The translations under genes were made by a program, and so were the position numbers. A stretch of 64,000 nt of DNA from Corythucha ciliata (Eukaryota; Arthropoda; Insecta; Hemiptera; Tingidae), in the NCBI GenBank assembly GCA_038030265.1, contig CM075941.1, forward strand, positions 56,211,952-56,275,951, read 5' to 3'. Positions 31,574-43,375 of this stretch are shown one piece after another. The first letter of the stretch is position 1; each line of letters starts with the position of its first letter. The notes beneath the pieces are model-generated. The model had not been told where the DNA came from and did not search any database. It saw nothing but the letters and a program-made list of their open reading frames with translations.

Positions 31574-33640
31574 ATGGTGTTCTCAGGATGGCTAGACCAG
31601 TCAATATAGACCCAAAAATCGGGGTAAATCGCAAATATGCATGTAATTGATTTTTTTGTTGCATGTTGTTAGGACCCATGAGAGCAGTTATTACTCAAGT
31701 TTGCAACCCTCAAAACCTTGTGCTTAACTCATGGCACTCGAAAAACTAAGAAATTTCATCACTTTTTCTGGTTTTTTAAACAAAAATACCAGAAGAAAGA
31801 GTTTTTCGAGCATGACCACAGTATACATTGTTAAAGCCAACTAAATTTGCTACAATTTAAGCCATGCCCGAGCATCCTGGGTCTGTTAGTTTAGGAAATA
31901 CAGTCAATCAACAAAATACCTAATCTCGCCAAAAAGCGAGATTTTATTGGTAGGGTAATTTTTCAAGACCCGTAGCACTCAAATACACGGTGATTGGTAC
32001 TCGGGTGAACAAAATGAGAGGGGTGATTGTACACCAAAAATGCAACAAAAAATTTCCTATGACCTAAGGTCAGATTTCCATTCCTAGCCGAGATAATCAA
32101 TTTGTTGTTTTTAGCACATCACGGGGTTTCGCAACAAAAACAGGTGTAACATGGAAAGTAAGCGTCCTAGGTTAAATCCAACGACACCACTGAAAAGAGC
32201 ACTCTTTTTTGTGTGTGAGTAAAGACATTTTGTCTAATGATAGCGAAAGGTTCTTTAGGATGTTTTTAAAAATGTCAGTTTTTGACAACTGTTCAAAGCT
32301 AGACTACATTAGCCATGGTGCTCCCAGCACCCAGAGAATTCCTCTACAACTGTATGAAGTAACTTGGTTTAATACTTCATGCTTATTTTACTCCTGTGCT
32401 TTGCAATGTTTTGAGAAAAATCCATTGTAATTCCAAAAAATGAGGCAATCAGGCCCATTTTGAGTGCCTAAAAGAAGATACGAAAGCTTCTTCAAGAAAT
32501 TTTTTTCAGCTTAATTCACTTTTCCTATGCTAATCTATGAGGACAGACAAATAAAAGTGGAATAAGCTGAAAAAAATTTCTTGAAATAGCTTTCGTATCT
32601 TCTTTTAGGCACTCAAAATGGGCCTGATTGCCTCATTTTTTGGTATAACAATGGATTTTTCTCAAAACATTGCAAAGCACAGGAGTAAAATAAGCATGAA
32701 GTATTAAACCAAGTTACTTCATACAGTTGTAGAGGAATTCTCTGGGCGCTGGGAGCACCGTGGCTAATGTAGTCTATCTTTGAACAGTTGTCAAAAACTG
32801 ACATTTTTAAAAAATATCCTGATATTTTCCCAGTTTACTCCAAGAATCTTTCGCTAACTTTGGACAAAATGTCCTAACTCACACAGAAAAAAGTGTGCTC
32901 TTTTCATTGGTGTCGTTGGATTTAACCTAGGACGCATGCTTCCCAAGTTACAGCTGTTTTTGTTGCGAAAACCAGTGATGTGCTGAAAAACGTGAAAAAA
33001 TCTATTATCTCAACTAGGAAAGGAAATCGGACCCTAGGTCATAAGACAATTTTTGTTGCATTTTGGATGTTTAATCACCCCTATTATTTTGCTCAACCAA
33101 GTACCAGTACCAAGTACCCTGTCCTATAGAATATCCACGCGAAAATGAATTTTAGACAATAGCGTCAGATTCATATTGAGCTACTGCCAAAGAATTATTC
33201 TCGCATGGATATTCTGTAGGACCATTATGTTTGAGTGCTACGTGTCTTGAAAATTAACCCTATCAATAAAATCTCGCTTTTTGGCGATATTACATATTTC
33301 TTGATTGGCTGTATCTCCGCAAATTACAAACGTAGGACGCTCCGGCTGGGCTTAAATTGTAGCAAATTTAGTTGGCTTCAACAATGTATACTGTGGACAT
33401 GCTCGAAAAACGCTTTCTTCTGGTATTTTTGTTCAACAACCTAAAAAAATTGATGGAATTTTGTGGTTTTTCGAGTGCCACGAGTTGAGCACAAGGTTTT
33501 GAAGGTTGCAAACTTAAGTATAAACTGCTCTCATTGGCCCTAACAATGTGCAAAAGAAAAAAACAATTACATGCATATTTGCGATGTTTGATGTTTATGT
33601 TGACTGGCCTAGGCCGGCTTGAACGCTTCTTGAGAACGCG
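31574..33640. mobile_element. Foldback-like element 2: about 1-kb inverted arms and a 29-bp loop
   Basis: Left arm about 31574-32523 and right arm about 32553-33640 are inverted copies of each other across their whole length; the loop is 32524-32552. Anchors: CAAATATGCATGTAATTG (31632 and inverted near 33570); CATTTTGAGTGCCTAAAAG (32457) and its complement (32602); and the frames starting MSVFDNCSK, which occur in both arms. Arm identity looks like about 80-90% by eye. The right arm has an extra 100-bp insertion (33122-33221). The duplicated short open frames are simply the two copies of the same arm. No transposase. It lies within the 15-kb intron. Confidence 0.85.
33122..33221. mobile_element. 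100-bp MITE nested in the right arm
   Basis: TCCTATAGAATATCCACGCG is matched by the reverse complement of the right end (TCCTACAGAATATCCATGCG), arms of about 28 bp. It is missing from the equivalent place of the left arm (about 31998-32003), so it landed after the inverted repeat formed. Confidence 0.75.
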
Positions 33641-36600
33641 AACACACACAGAGGCAGGCCGTCGTGACGCATTACGCAGACATCAGGGCGAAAAAAAGTG
33701 GGAGAGGTAGAGAGATGAACCTTTCCACTTTTAATAAATTTGCATTGTGAGTCTCTGAATAAATCATACTGACGTCACCTTTCTTCCAACCCTCCGCTGC
33801 ATTCTATTATTATTTTCATTCAATTGAGATGGAAGAATTATAAATTAAGGCATTTCTTCTTTAGGAAAACCACAAAAGCTCGAAAATGAAACTAATTTAC
33901 TGAGCTAACGGCAAGGGGGAGGAGGATTAATCTAAAAATGTTTCTTTTTCTCGAAACGTTTCCCAACTATAAATTGTTTCAGGGCGTTAGATTAGGGCGT
34001 AGCCTGGTCGGGTATTAGAGATCCCCCCGTGCAGGAGTTAGTGACCAGGGGGGTAGGGGGGGGGGGCAGTTTCACCGGGCAAGGTGTCAGATGCACCGTT
34101 GCCTTACTGTAGCCATGTAGACGGGAGATAATCATAATCGGAATTTTCAATCCAAAAACAAACAATTCCCCCACCACCACACCGCCAAGAAGTGAATTTT
34201 TTTAATTTTACAAGGAGCCGAAACCGCGAAGTTAGGTAAGTGTCAGGGAAGGATAAGTGTAAAATCCGCGAAATTCGGACTTCGAAAGGGCCCTAACCGG
34301 GGAATCACTTTTTTGGAGGTTCCGACTTCCGAAGCCGTGAAATTGCTATTTTTAATTAGTCACCCCCCGGGTCTGGAGGGGGGAATTTTCTCAACCTTTG
34401 ATGTTTCTTTACCCAATCTTGAGTCAAATTGTGATTTCAACCTTCATTTCAGGACCGTACGAATAAGTTTCTTTTAAAAGAAAGGAAAAGTTGTTGAAAG
34501 AAAATAAAATCACATTTAATCAAGTGAACCAACTGTGCAACTCGTGGGCGTGATTGGGTGGGTAGGAGGGGATAATGGTTGAGGGGTTAGAAGGAGAATT
34601 GAATTTCCATTACTTTGTGGGGAAAATGTTGAAGTTTCAGTTAGTCAAATGAGGCATGAGTATATGGAAGAAGGTTTTTCGCTGCCAGTCTACCCACCTA
34701 ATTTTGTTTCCAAGACGTGCGTCACCACAAGTTGAACCGAGCGTAGTTTTTCAACGAGTGGGTTAAATTATGGAAATAATTTTGACGTCAAATTCAAATA
34801 ACGTATATTGTGGAGACACAAGGAAAACCACCGAAATTCAGAAGAGAGAGAGAGAGAGAGAGAGAGAGAAAACAATTTACCGAATCTGAATGAGAGTAGT
34901 GACCTGTGACCTTTAGAAAAGGCTTGAAAGATTGAATTTTGAATCCTCTTTTAAAAAGAAACGACTCCGCAAGGGAACAAATAAAGAAGAGGTGACACTT
35001 CATCGCCGGGCGAAGCCCTCCGACAATCGAAACGAAAGGGGCAGCAAGTCGACACGTGCCCTCAAGGCTCTTACAGTTGTGCGGGTTTTGCATAAACGCT
35101 CCCCGTTTTACCGGTGAAAGCCGCGCGTTCCACCGTTATTTCTCAATAAGAAGACAAACTTGTATCTAAGTTGTTTTTGTTTGCACCTCTAATCACATTA
35201 ATTCGATTATTCTTTCTAAAATGAAGACCGGTTTTATAATGAAGGGAAATTAACACGCCATTCTATAAAATCAGGAAATGATTAATAGTACGGACTCGTA
35301 TTAAAGATATAATCAAGCGGTTCCATTCTTCTTCTTTAGCATAGAACTAAATGGGAAACGAATCCTATCAATTTCATTATCCGACGAACTAGAAAAATAC
35401 CTAAAGAAACAGGAGGGAACGACGTCGAAATCAAAAATGTCCGCGATGTTTTCTGCTTCCCCCGTACTTTGTTTCAGTACGAAGTTTTAAATCATCATAA
35501 TTTATCGTTGTGGTAAGTGTCGGCTAGTTGAAAAGAGACGTATACAGTGGTTGGGTTGGGTGGGGTGGGGTGGGGGAGAGTAGGGATTCCAAAACGTCGG
35601 GTCGGCGAAGTTTAACATCTGTGCATTCGCTTCAAATGACTAACGACGCTCCATCGAATCAAACGATAATTTAAGCGGAATACTAATTAGAAGTTGGGTG
35701 TGAATATTTTGTGTTGTGATTTCACAGAGCGGTCCCCCGTCAATCATCTCAACGGGGAACGAGCGATAACTATTTGGTTTCACAAAAGTCAAGCAGTCTG
35801 TTTTCTAGCACGGGACGATTGTGTAGGAATGCTACCGGAGAGGGAGAAATGTGTATCAGCCCCCCCCCCCCTCACACACACGTCTATTAACAAACTGGCT
35901 TTCAACGATCTCCTTTTCCAAGTTTAGAGAATGTGAAGAGACTGCCCGCAATCGATCGAATTAATAATCTACTCATTTCGCCAGTAAGCAATGGAGAGGA
36001 ATAAATAAAAACACGATAAAAAGAAGTCTGTACAAAATGAAATCGCCGTTGAAAGACTTGCTGCCAACTTCAAAAACAGTCGAGAATACACTTCAGAGAC
36101 TGCCTATAAAAGTATAAATAATCGAGCTGAGCATATCGAATGTAAGACAATTGTCCGAGATCGTTGCAAGTAAATGTGATGACACTCGAAAGAAAGAGAA
36201 ATAAATTGTCCGTGAACAAAAAGCATCGCATGTATAAGAGCTAGACGTGGATAAATAACGGAAGAAAAAAGAAATAAATAGTTTGGTACAATCGGGGTGT
36301 TGTGGTACACACGGTGGGGATGGAGAATGATAGCAAACAACGAGCCCAACTCACCGCATTGCTTTTTCAAAGTGTTGAAGCATTCTATGGTACGGTTGGG
36401 GGGCAGGAATCAACATTCAATTGATGAAATAGCTATTGATCTCACTTTTATCTCAGTTCCAGAAGCATCATGAACCAAAAGGCTTTTGTTCTTTTTTGAA
36501 AACCGTGAATGGTGCGGTGCAGAGCCGCGAAAAAATGTAGCGCGATAAAGTGATTGATGACAAAAAAAATGCAAAGGACACCCCCCGCCCAAATATTTTT

Positions 36601-37554
36601 CCAAAATTATGAAAATGAAACGGTTGGAAATTCTAAAACAGCGAAGGAACGACATCACTCAAGCAGTTTTGATGTTCATTCGCAAAAGAACGTCAGGAAC
36701 AGCTACCATCCATTTATCTTTTTCCGCCAAGCGATTTTAAATAAACTTGAAAGTGACGGGGGGCGTATGCCCCCACCGAGGCATCAATGTTAAGGGGCGG
36801 CACTCAATCATCTCACTTGCATTGGCCCCATTGGATTGACACATTATAGCGGTATAAAAAATGGAAATTTTAATACAAGTTCAAACCTTCATAGCTCGGC
36901 GGCTGGAAATCGTCAATTCAACCCTACAAACTGAATGTGCACAGAAAGGGTTGTTATTAGTTAAAAAATTACACCTTTTCTTTAAAACTGGGTCGTTGTT
37001 GCGTTCTATTCCCCCCAGAAGTGATACCTTCGGCGTTAAACTTGAAATGGGGATTAAGGGGAGTCTCTCCCCTTACCTTAATCCCTCAAACTGGGACCTA
37101 TCATCTTGGAGACGAGCATTTGCTCGTCAGGAACACACAGGCCTGTAAACTGTCAACTTATATACCTCAACAAGCGCGCTGCGCAGTCAGCTCTTGATCT
37201 TAAGCTACGTCTCCATTTGTGCCTTTTCGCGTGCGTCAGAGGCATGCGTCATAGCGCACAGTGTGTTGAACGTGAGGAATGCACTATTGCATGCCTCAAA
37301 AAGCTGGAAGGATATCAGAAATTTCATGCACAGCACAGACGCTTGCGTTGTTGAAAGTTGAAAAGGGTGTTGAATTGAAAGAGGAAGACGAAAGCGCGCA
37401 AGTGGAGAAATAGCTTTGGGAAAGGGCACATCCTCTGAGAAGATCGCAGAAGACAGTAACACAGAAGGAGCTGGCATTTTCCTTCCTACCGACAAACCAA
37501 GGCTCCATAGGCTGGCCAAGGACCAAAGGCGGCGACTTCGTTGTTCAGTCTAAC
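33641..37554. other. Intron, mostly unassigned
   Basis: 34200-34370 has a few type 2 units next to a G-run (34048-34056). CAGGGCGTTAGATTAGGGCG at 33980 resembles a hAT-type end without a visible partner. An AG dinucleotide repeat is at 34840-34869, T/G-rich GGGTGGGGTGGGG text at about 35555-35575, and a C-run at 35861-35871. 36000-37550 shows no feature that I recognise. Confidence 0.45.
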
Positions 37555-37764
37555 AGTGGCGTAGTGGGCAAAATACCCCCCCCTCCCGCAAACAGCTTTC
37601 TAGAGAGCTGAAACCCGTACGAATAATCATTTTGTAAAAAGTCAAACTCAACAACAACCCGCGATATTTGGTTTTCCACGAAGTTCATTTTAGAATGAGG
37701 GACACCCTCGAAATTGGTTTTGCAGCAAGAAAAATCCGCGGAATGGCCATTTTAGTGAGACCAG
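37555..37764. repeat. Possible hAT-type left end and type 2 units
   Basis: CAGTGGCGTAGTGGGCAAAA near 37555 followed by a C-run resembles the ends of elements A-C, but no right end with the matching octamer CAGTCTAA was found, so it may be truncated. Type 2 units follow from 37620. Confidence 0.4.
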
Positions 37765-37903
37765 GGGGATTGTAATAGAAAAGTGAAACCCGTGTGAGAC
37801 GAGATGAAATCGACTTTGACAGCTAAAATTTATGAACACATGGCTGTGAAATTCATTCTTATCTCGTCTCACACGTGTTTCACTTTTCTATTACAACCCC
37901 CCC
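37765..37903. mobile_element. 139-bp MITE with 7-bp duplication AGACCAG
   Basis: Ends are GGGGGATTGTAATAGAAAAG and its near complement CTTTTCTATTACAACCCCCCC. The arms go on through GTGTGAGACGAGAT, about 45 bp each, around a core containing AAAATTTATGAACACATGGC. AGACCAG flanks both sides exactly (37758-37764, 37904-37910). The interrupted text is a type 2 unit that becomes continuous when the element is removed. A 5'-truncated relative with the core in the opposite orientation is at about 42783-42886. Confidence 0.85.
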
Positions 37904-37910
37904 AGACCAG

Positions 37911-38440
37911 CGAAAATAGCTCTTTTTATAAGCATTTTCCATCCAGTGCAATAAACTTATGGGGTTACTAAGTCATTAAGTCACCAACCGTCCTCTCTGA
38001 ATTGCACTACACTCGCGTGGTGTATTGAATTTAAAACGCTACAATGTGGGGAAAATCCGCGAAATTGCTGTTTTTTAGTGTTCTGGGCCCACAAAAACTG
38101 ATTTTTTGACGAGAAAATTACGCGAAATTGATTATTCAGAGTGAAAAATTCGAGAAAAGTTGGTGTTTCAGTGAGACAAAACCGCAACATTTTTTTGGCG
38201 CGAGAAAAAACCGCGAAATATGTGTTTTAGTGATCGGACTCCAATAAATTGGGGGTTTTTTTAGCAAGGCATACTCCAGCGAAAATGTATTTTTTGGTGT
38301 GCATTAAAAATCGCAAAAGTGGTTATGGAATCCGACAAACCCGCGATTTTTTTTTTTTTTTTTTTTTTTGGTTTGTGGTTTTTCGGCAACCAAAACCAAG
38401 AAATTTAGGTCTAGGGTTATTCAGGTATGCTCAATATTAA
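37911..38440. repeat. Intron: type 2 repeats and a long T-run
   Basis: Units such as 'ATCCGCGAAATTGCTGTTTT' and 'AAAACCGCGAAATATGTGTT' spaced about 40 bp. A T-run of about 24 lies at 38347-38370. One end of the tiny CCGTCCTCTCTGAATT MITE family is at 37989. Confidence 0.6.
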
Positions 38441-38559
38441 TTAAATATTAAATAAATTTTCTTAAATTTATTAATTTAAACTAATTAAATACATTTTCTT
38501 TGACTACAAAACCTGCAAAATGGGTTTTTAGCGATAAAAATCCGCGAAGATTTTTTAAA

Positions 38560-38640
38560 TTATTATTTGGTGGGCAGCTGCCCCCTTACGGCTTCGTTTC
38601 AAAGTCTAGAAGAGGGCAACTGACCACCCCTGTCCCCTTC
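38560..38640. repeat. GGGCAGCTGCCC block
   Basis: GGTGGGCAGCTGCCCCCTTA and GGCAACTGACCACCCCTGTC resemble the left part of hAT-like element B (5865-5930) and the fragment at 5048-5120. It is probably a remnant of the same kind of element. Confidence 0.5.
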
Positions 38641-38647
38641 GTTTAAG

Positions 38648-38806
38648 CGGCCCATACACGTACAATAAATATTGCGCAAACTAGGGGTTGCACAATAAAA
38701 TTGAACGTTTGTGGGTTGTATTTGCACAATATAATGAACAACCCATTTTTTATCCGTAACATCTGGAAACAAAATATTGTACAAGTTTATTGCGCAATAA
38801 ATATTG
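38648..38806. mobile_element. Palindromic MITE with ACAATAAATATTGCGCAA
   Basis: GTACAATAAATATTGCGCAA at the left is mirrored by TTGCGCAATAAATATTGTA at the right, with inner blocks GTGGGTTG and CAACCC also paired. Borders approximate; duplication not resolved. Confidence 0.6.
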
Positions 38807-38849
38807 TAGACCTCAACGACGCGCATCGCAGTCAGTGCAGTGTTCTTCA

Positions 38850-39050
38850 AGGATTGATGATTGGTAATTGAAGGAGGATTGATGTTTGACGAAGGACTGA
38901 TAATTGAAGAAAGATTAGTGATTGAATGTGGATTAGTGATTGAAGGTGGATTGATGATTGAAGGAGTATGGACGATTGAAGGAGGTGTGATGATTGAAGG
39001 TTTGACGATAGAATAAGGATTCACAATTGAAGGAGGATTGATGATTAATT
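38850..39050 (+). repeat. Minisatellite, unit about 21 bp
   Basis: About nine diverged units of GATTGAAGGAGGATTGATGAT. Because 21 is a multiple of three, the minus strand stays open and reads a repeated PSI(I/T)NP pattern; this looks like a by-product and not a gene. Confidence 0.75.
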
Positions 39051-40835
39051 ATTAAAGACTTTGAGAACTAAGGGTATTGGTGATTGAGATTTCAGGATTA
39101 AAATTATGATAAACTGTCAAGTTATAGATCTAAAAAAGCACACAGTCAGGTCTTGCTCTTAGGAAAGGGCAGCAAAAACTCTCAATTCCGCCTGTAAACT
39201 ATCTGTTTAGTGTGTAGCCTTCCAGGCTATTCTCGCACCTGGAAATGACGCTTATAGGCCTTCAAGCTTCTCGGGAAGCTCGAATCGTCAATAGATCACG
39301 TAAATACAAAAAATTATTCACTAAATATCAAATTATTTTCAAGGAACAGAGTCCATCCTTTATACGCGTCCCATTCTGATATAATTTTTTTTCCCCAAGT
39401 CTCCCGCGCCCACAACGTTGAAAAGGTCAGGGTATAACCCCCTCCTCCCCAACTCTAATAATCATCGACAAGGCTTCTTCACACCGCTTCTCCCTGCATC
39501 ATCAAAAGCGACGAGTGATATATTTACGAGCTCCTTTTGAGTTCAAGGCCTGGTGTGGAAGGCGTTCATGTATAGCAGCCAACGCACACGATTGTCTTTG
39601 AAAATGAGACTTTCTTCAAGCGTGTGAATTTTGCTTGACGAGGTATCAACGAGGATTAAATTATGTCACGTTGTGGGGGAAAAAAGGGATCGAAATACTT
39701 GATTTGAAGGGTGTTGTGAGTTTTGTAAAGTTTTTTTTTTTCTTATTTCTTTTTTTTTTAAGGAGGAAGTCTGCTAGTTATTATGAAACAACTATTTTTC
39801 TTGCAGCGTTTTTTGAGCCAGTTTAACGTACTAATTGTCTCTCTTTGATCAGCGATATAAAATAGTTCACAAGAAAAAATCTCACTTCGCCAAATGAACG
39901 CTCTAGTAAGTAACATAGTTGCCTTCTTGCTCGTGAAACAAATCTTATTAATGCATCGAGTTCACCTATGGGCTGAAAAGTTGGTTTATTACATAATATT
40001 TAAGCGAAATACTCAGCCTAGATAATCTCCTTATCGTACGCATTTTGCATTATAAATGCCAAGAAAAAATTGGTAATACAATATAACACGTACAGCAATC
40101 CACATATTCCTCATACGTGTGCGGAAACCCCTTATAACGCTTTAAAAAACAGCTTTCGCAATAATTTCCCTCGTTCTTATTCACCGCCAAAAAACATTAC
40201 CTCGACCTCGGCTTAAAACGATACTGTCACGACTCAACTTCATTTCTACCCCGAAAATGGCGTGAAAAAAGTACATCGGACAGGTTTGAAAAATGAACCG
40301 TCGAATTGAGTCAAGAAATCAATAACTTGCGTAAATTCTGTTAGCATTCCGGTCCCGCCTATAGGGCGAGTCAAATGATAAAATATTTGTTTTTCTTTAG
40401 ACTTTATCGCTCGCAGATTTGAACGTGATCGCGTTACACATCTCTATCGCAACATCGTTGTTGGTTTTTTCCCCCCTTTATGCTAAATGCCGCGTATAAA
40501 GCACGGTAGGTGGTCTTAATGTAAAGAGAAAACAAACGAGAGGTACGGCTCATGTTTGCGCAGTTGTATCCTGTTTTGTTGATTGGTACAAAATGGAAAA
40601 ACAACGGCGTTTATGTATACGTTTCGCGGAAAGAGTTTTATCACTCAATGTTAAAACACTTTTTGAAGGTTGACGAAGCAACAAAAGGACGAAAGGGCGA
40701 ATGGAGTGAGTTCACGCAGGAGATGAATTATGTATTCGCGCTGGGAAAATCTGGCGAGAGTAAACTTTTAAGCTTTTTCTTGAAAACTTTCGCGTTTCAG
40801 CGTTTTTTCGAGCGTATGCATTAATTTACGTAACT
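39051..40835. other. Intron, unassigned AT-rich sequence
   Basis: No field repeats, no recognised gene. It includes T-runs near 39730-39760. A 90-codon open frame at 40552-40824 (plus) matches nothing that I know. Confidence 0.45.
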
Positions 40836-42200
40836 TCAATTTGAAATTTTAAAAAAATACCGCGGGAGCGTGGTTAACTCATTCTCGGAACTGAACCCGC
40901 CCTTACATAATTCCAGTCGAAGGGTTTCTTGTGTAGGTAATAATTGAGATGGCGCACTTATGTGCTGTTCTTGGGGCAAGTAAGAGGATAAATGTTTGGA
41001 AAGTGCTAATATTCGTGACCACTTAGTCCAGACAAAAAATGAAAATAACGCTAATTTGGGGCTGAAATTGAGATAAATGGCTATTTCACAGCTGAAATTG
41101 GACAAAAGTGAGAAATCACGGCTAAAATTAAGAAAAATACATGCCTAATTCACGGGCTAAAACGTTACTTTACGGCTAAAATTGAGAAAAAAAGCGCTAA
41201 AATCGCGGATAAATTATGGGAGAGTTCCTATAAATTCAGAAGATGAGTAAAAATTTCCATTGTGATTACGACTTCCCTCACATTTATCATGTGTTAGTTT
41301 TGTAACCTCATCTATCGGTGAGCAAAGCGGTGAATTTATGAACATGCCCTATTTCAAAAAGCCGTAATTCGCGGTTAAAATTACGAAACACGCTAATTCA
41401 ACGATGAATTCACCAATGGTTTTGCGAAAAAGCGCTGATTCGCGCCTAAAATTACGAAAACATAAATTCTCGGCTTATTCAGAACGCAAGTTCGTGGCTG
41501 TGTCTGAGAAAAAGCGCTAATTCATGGCTAAAAAGGCGTGAAAAATTGAGAAAAAGTGCTGATTCACGGATAAAATAGGGGAAAATCGCTCTTTAAAGGC
41601 TAAAATCAAGAATTCACGGATAAAGTGGAGAAAAAAGGCTAATTCCCAGATAATATGGGGAAAAATCGCTAATTCTCCGTAAAGTTGAGAAGTGTGGAAA
41701 AAATGCTAATTCGCGTTTGAATAAGAAAAATGTGGTAATAGGTAAGCGGATAAAATTAAGAAAACGAGTTAATTCGCGGCGAAAATTGAGAAAACTGTCA
41801 TTCGTGGCTCGCCAGGAGGTTTAAATGAATTAAAACGCTCATTCACGATTGAAATCAAGATAAATGGCTATTTAGGGGGCTAAATAGATAACATTATTGC
41901 TAATTCACAGAAATAAATTGAGTAAAAATGGCAAGTCACGGTTTCCGGAGGCTACTTCGTGGCTAAAATTGGAAAATATCTCTATTGCACAGCTAAAATT
42001 GAAAAAAATCGCTCATCAGCTGCTAAAATCAGGAAAAACACAAATTCATTGCAAGAAAAGTCGCTAATTCGCCGCTAAAATGGAGACAAATAGCTATAAT
42101 TCGCTGCTGAAATGATGACAAATCGCTAATTCACCGATTAAATTGAGAAGAAGTGATGACGTGGGGGAAAAACGCTAATGCGCGGCTCCTGAAGAGTGCC
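40836..42200. repeat. Type 1 degenerate repeat field
   Basis: About 35 units of 'gctaattcgcGGctaaaattGAGAAAAA' type, spaced about 30-40 bp, densest from 41030 to 42180 and in one orientation. This is the largest such field in the upstream introns. No flanking hAT ends were found. Confidence 0.75.
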
Positions 42201-42227
42201 GGTGAAAGATTCACCCGGGGGTGACAA

Positions 42228-42580
42228 ATGTATAAGGCCGTCTCTGCCCCAGGGCACATTTTTGTGCAAATTGAAAACACTATTATACTGTCGTTAACTA
42301 ATGTTGTTGACGTTATTGAACAGGCCCCCAGTGCGTTTTATTCAAAGCGTCACGACCTTTTGCTGAAAGATCAAAGTGTGTCAAAGCTCAAGGTGGGGAC
42401 GGGTGAGTATGGGTGGCCCGCCTGAGTTCTAATTCGCGTAAAACTGACTTTCAGACGCTGAAGATGGCGAGCAGCCGAAACAAGTTCGTTTTTAACGCAC
42501 CTCAACGAGGGAAGACAGGCAATGTAGGCAGACAATGTGCTAATTTAGTCGGAGTTGATGATTATTAATCTACTACGATG
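42228..42580. other. Intron, unassigned
   Basis: A 65-codon open frame at 42228-42425 without recognised similarity; otherwise nothing seen. Confidence 0.35.
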
Positions 42581-42589
42581 TTTTAAGTA

Positions 42590-42886
42590 GTACGAAAAAT
42601 AGCGTTCACAACTCGTAGGAAAGTAAAATATCGTTGCTCGTGTATAGCCTCGCTCAGCTGCGCCTGGCTCGACAAACAACACTCGCACGATATTTTCCAT
42701 TTTCCGTAGTCGTAATGAAATATACTTTCCCAGTTTGTGAGGGAGCTTTGAAATTGAGGAAAATTTCAGGAACGACTTGGCATACTGGACTGAATTTCAC
42801 AGCCATGTGTTCATAAATTTTAACTGTCAAAGTCAATCTCATCTCGTCTCACATGTGTTTCATTTTTCTATTACAACCCCCCAGAG
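42590..42886. repeat. Three abutting repeat fragments
   Basis: In order: repeat family C copy 3 (42590-42750, with AGCGTTCACAACTCGTAGG and GTAATGAAATATACTTTCC); a Harbinger-like MITE fragment (about 42728-42785, GAGGGAGCTTTGAAATTGAG to GACTTGGCATACTGGA); and a 5'-truncated copy of the 37765-37903 MITE (about 42783-42886, ending in CTATTACAACCCCCC). Confidence 0.6.
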
Positions 42887-42889
42887 TAC

Positions 42890-43375
42890 TGTGACGATTC
42901 ACGCCTTCAAAACGGCTAAATTGTCCAATCGTAACCCAAAATTGACCCAACTAACGATTTGGCCCCACAAAATAGTCACTTTGACCATCTGGCAACTTGC
43001 ACTCTAGAATTGGTGAAAATAATTTAACGCAGCCCCGAAAAAAACCCAAACTGACAATTCTTGCCCTGAAAATGACAAAACCAACCTGGCTACTATCTAT
43101 CTGCGCCCAAAATATAAACCTAACTGGGCTATTCGTACCTTGAAAATGGCTCTACTGATAATTTGCGCCCGTTATTCACGCTCTAAAACTTACACGTCCT
43201 ACTATATTGGCAGAACGGGCAAATCGAGCCATAAAAATGCCTCAATTGACGATATTTGTGCCCTGAAAATGGCAAAATCGACCATTTGCACAAAAAACTG
43301 GTGATTTTGACGGTGAAACTGACTCTTTGGCCCAAAAACCGGTCAAATCCCCCCGTTCCCCGAGCGTTCACCGTT
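42890..43375. repeat. Type 4 degenerate repeats, reverse orientation
   Basis: Units such as 'GCCCTGAAAATGGCAAAATC' and 'AAAACTGACAATTCTTGCCC', spaced about 30-35 bp. No gene is seen. Confidence 0.65.

Noticed and set aside
32209..32804. Two similar open frames on opposite strands (MSVFDNCSK...)
   Set aside because: They are the same text in the two inverted arms of foldback element 2, so conservation between them is not evidence for coding.
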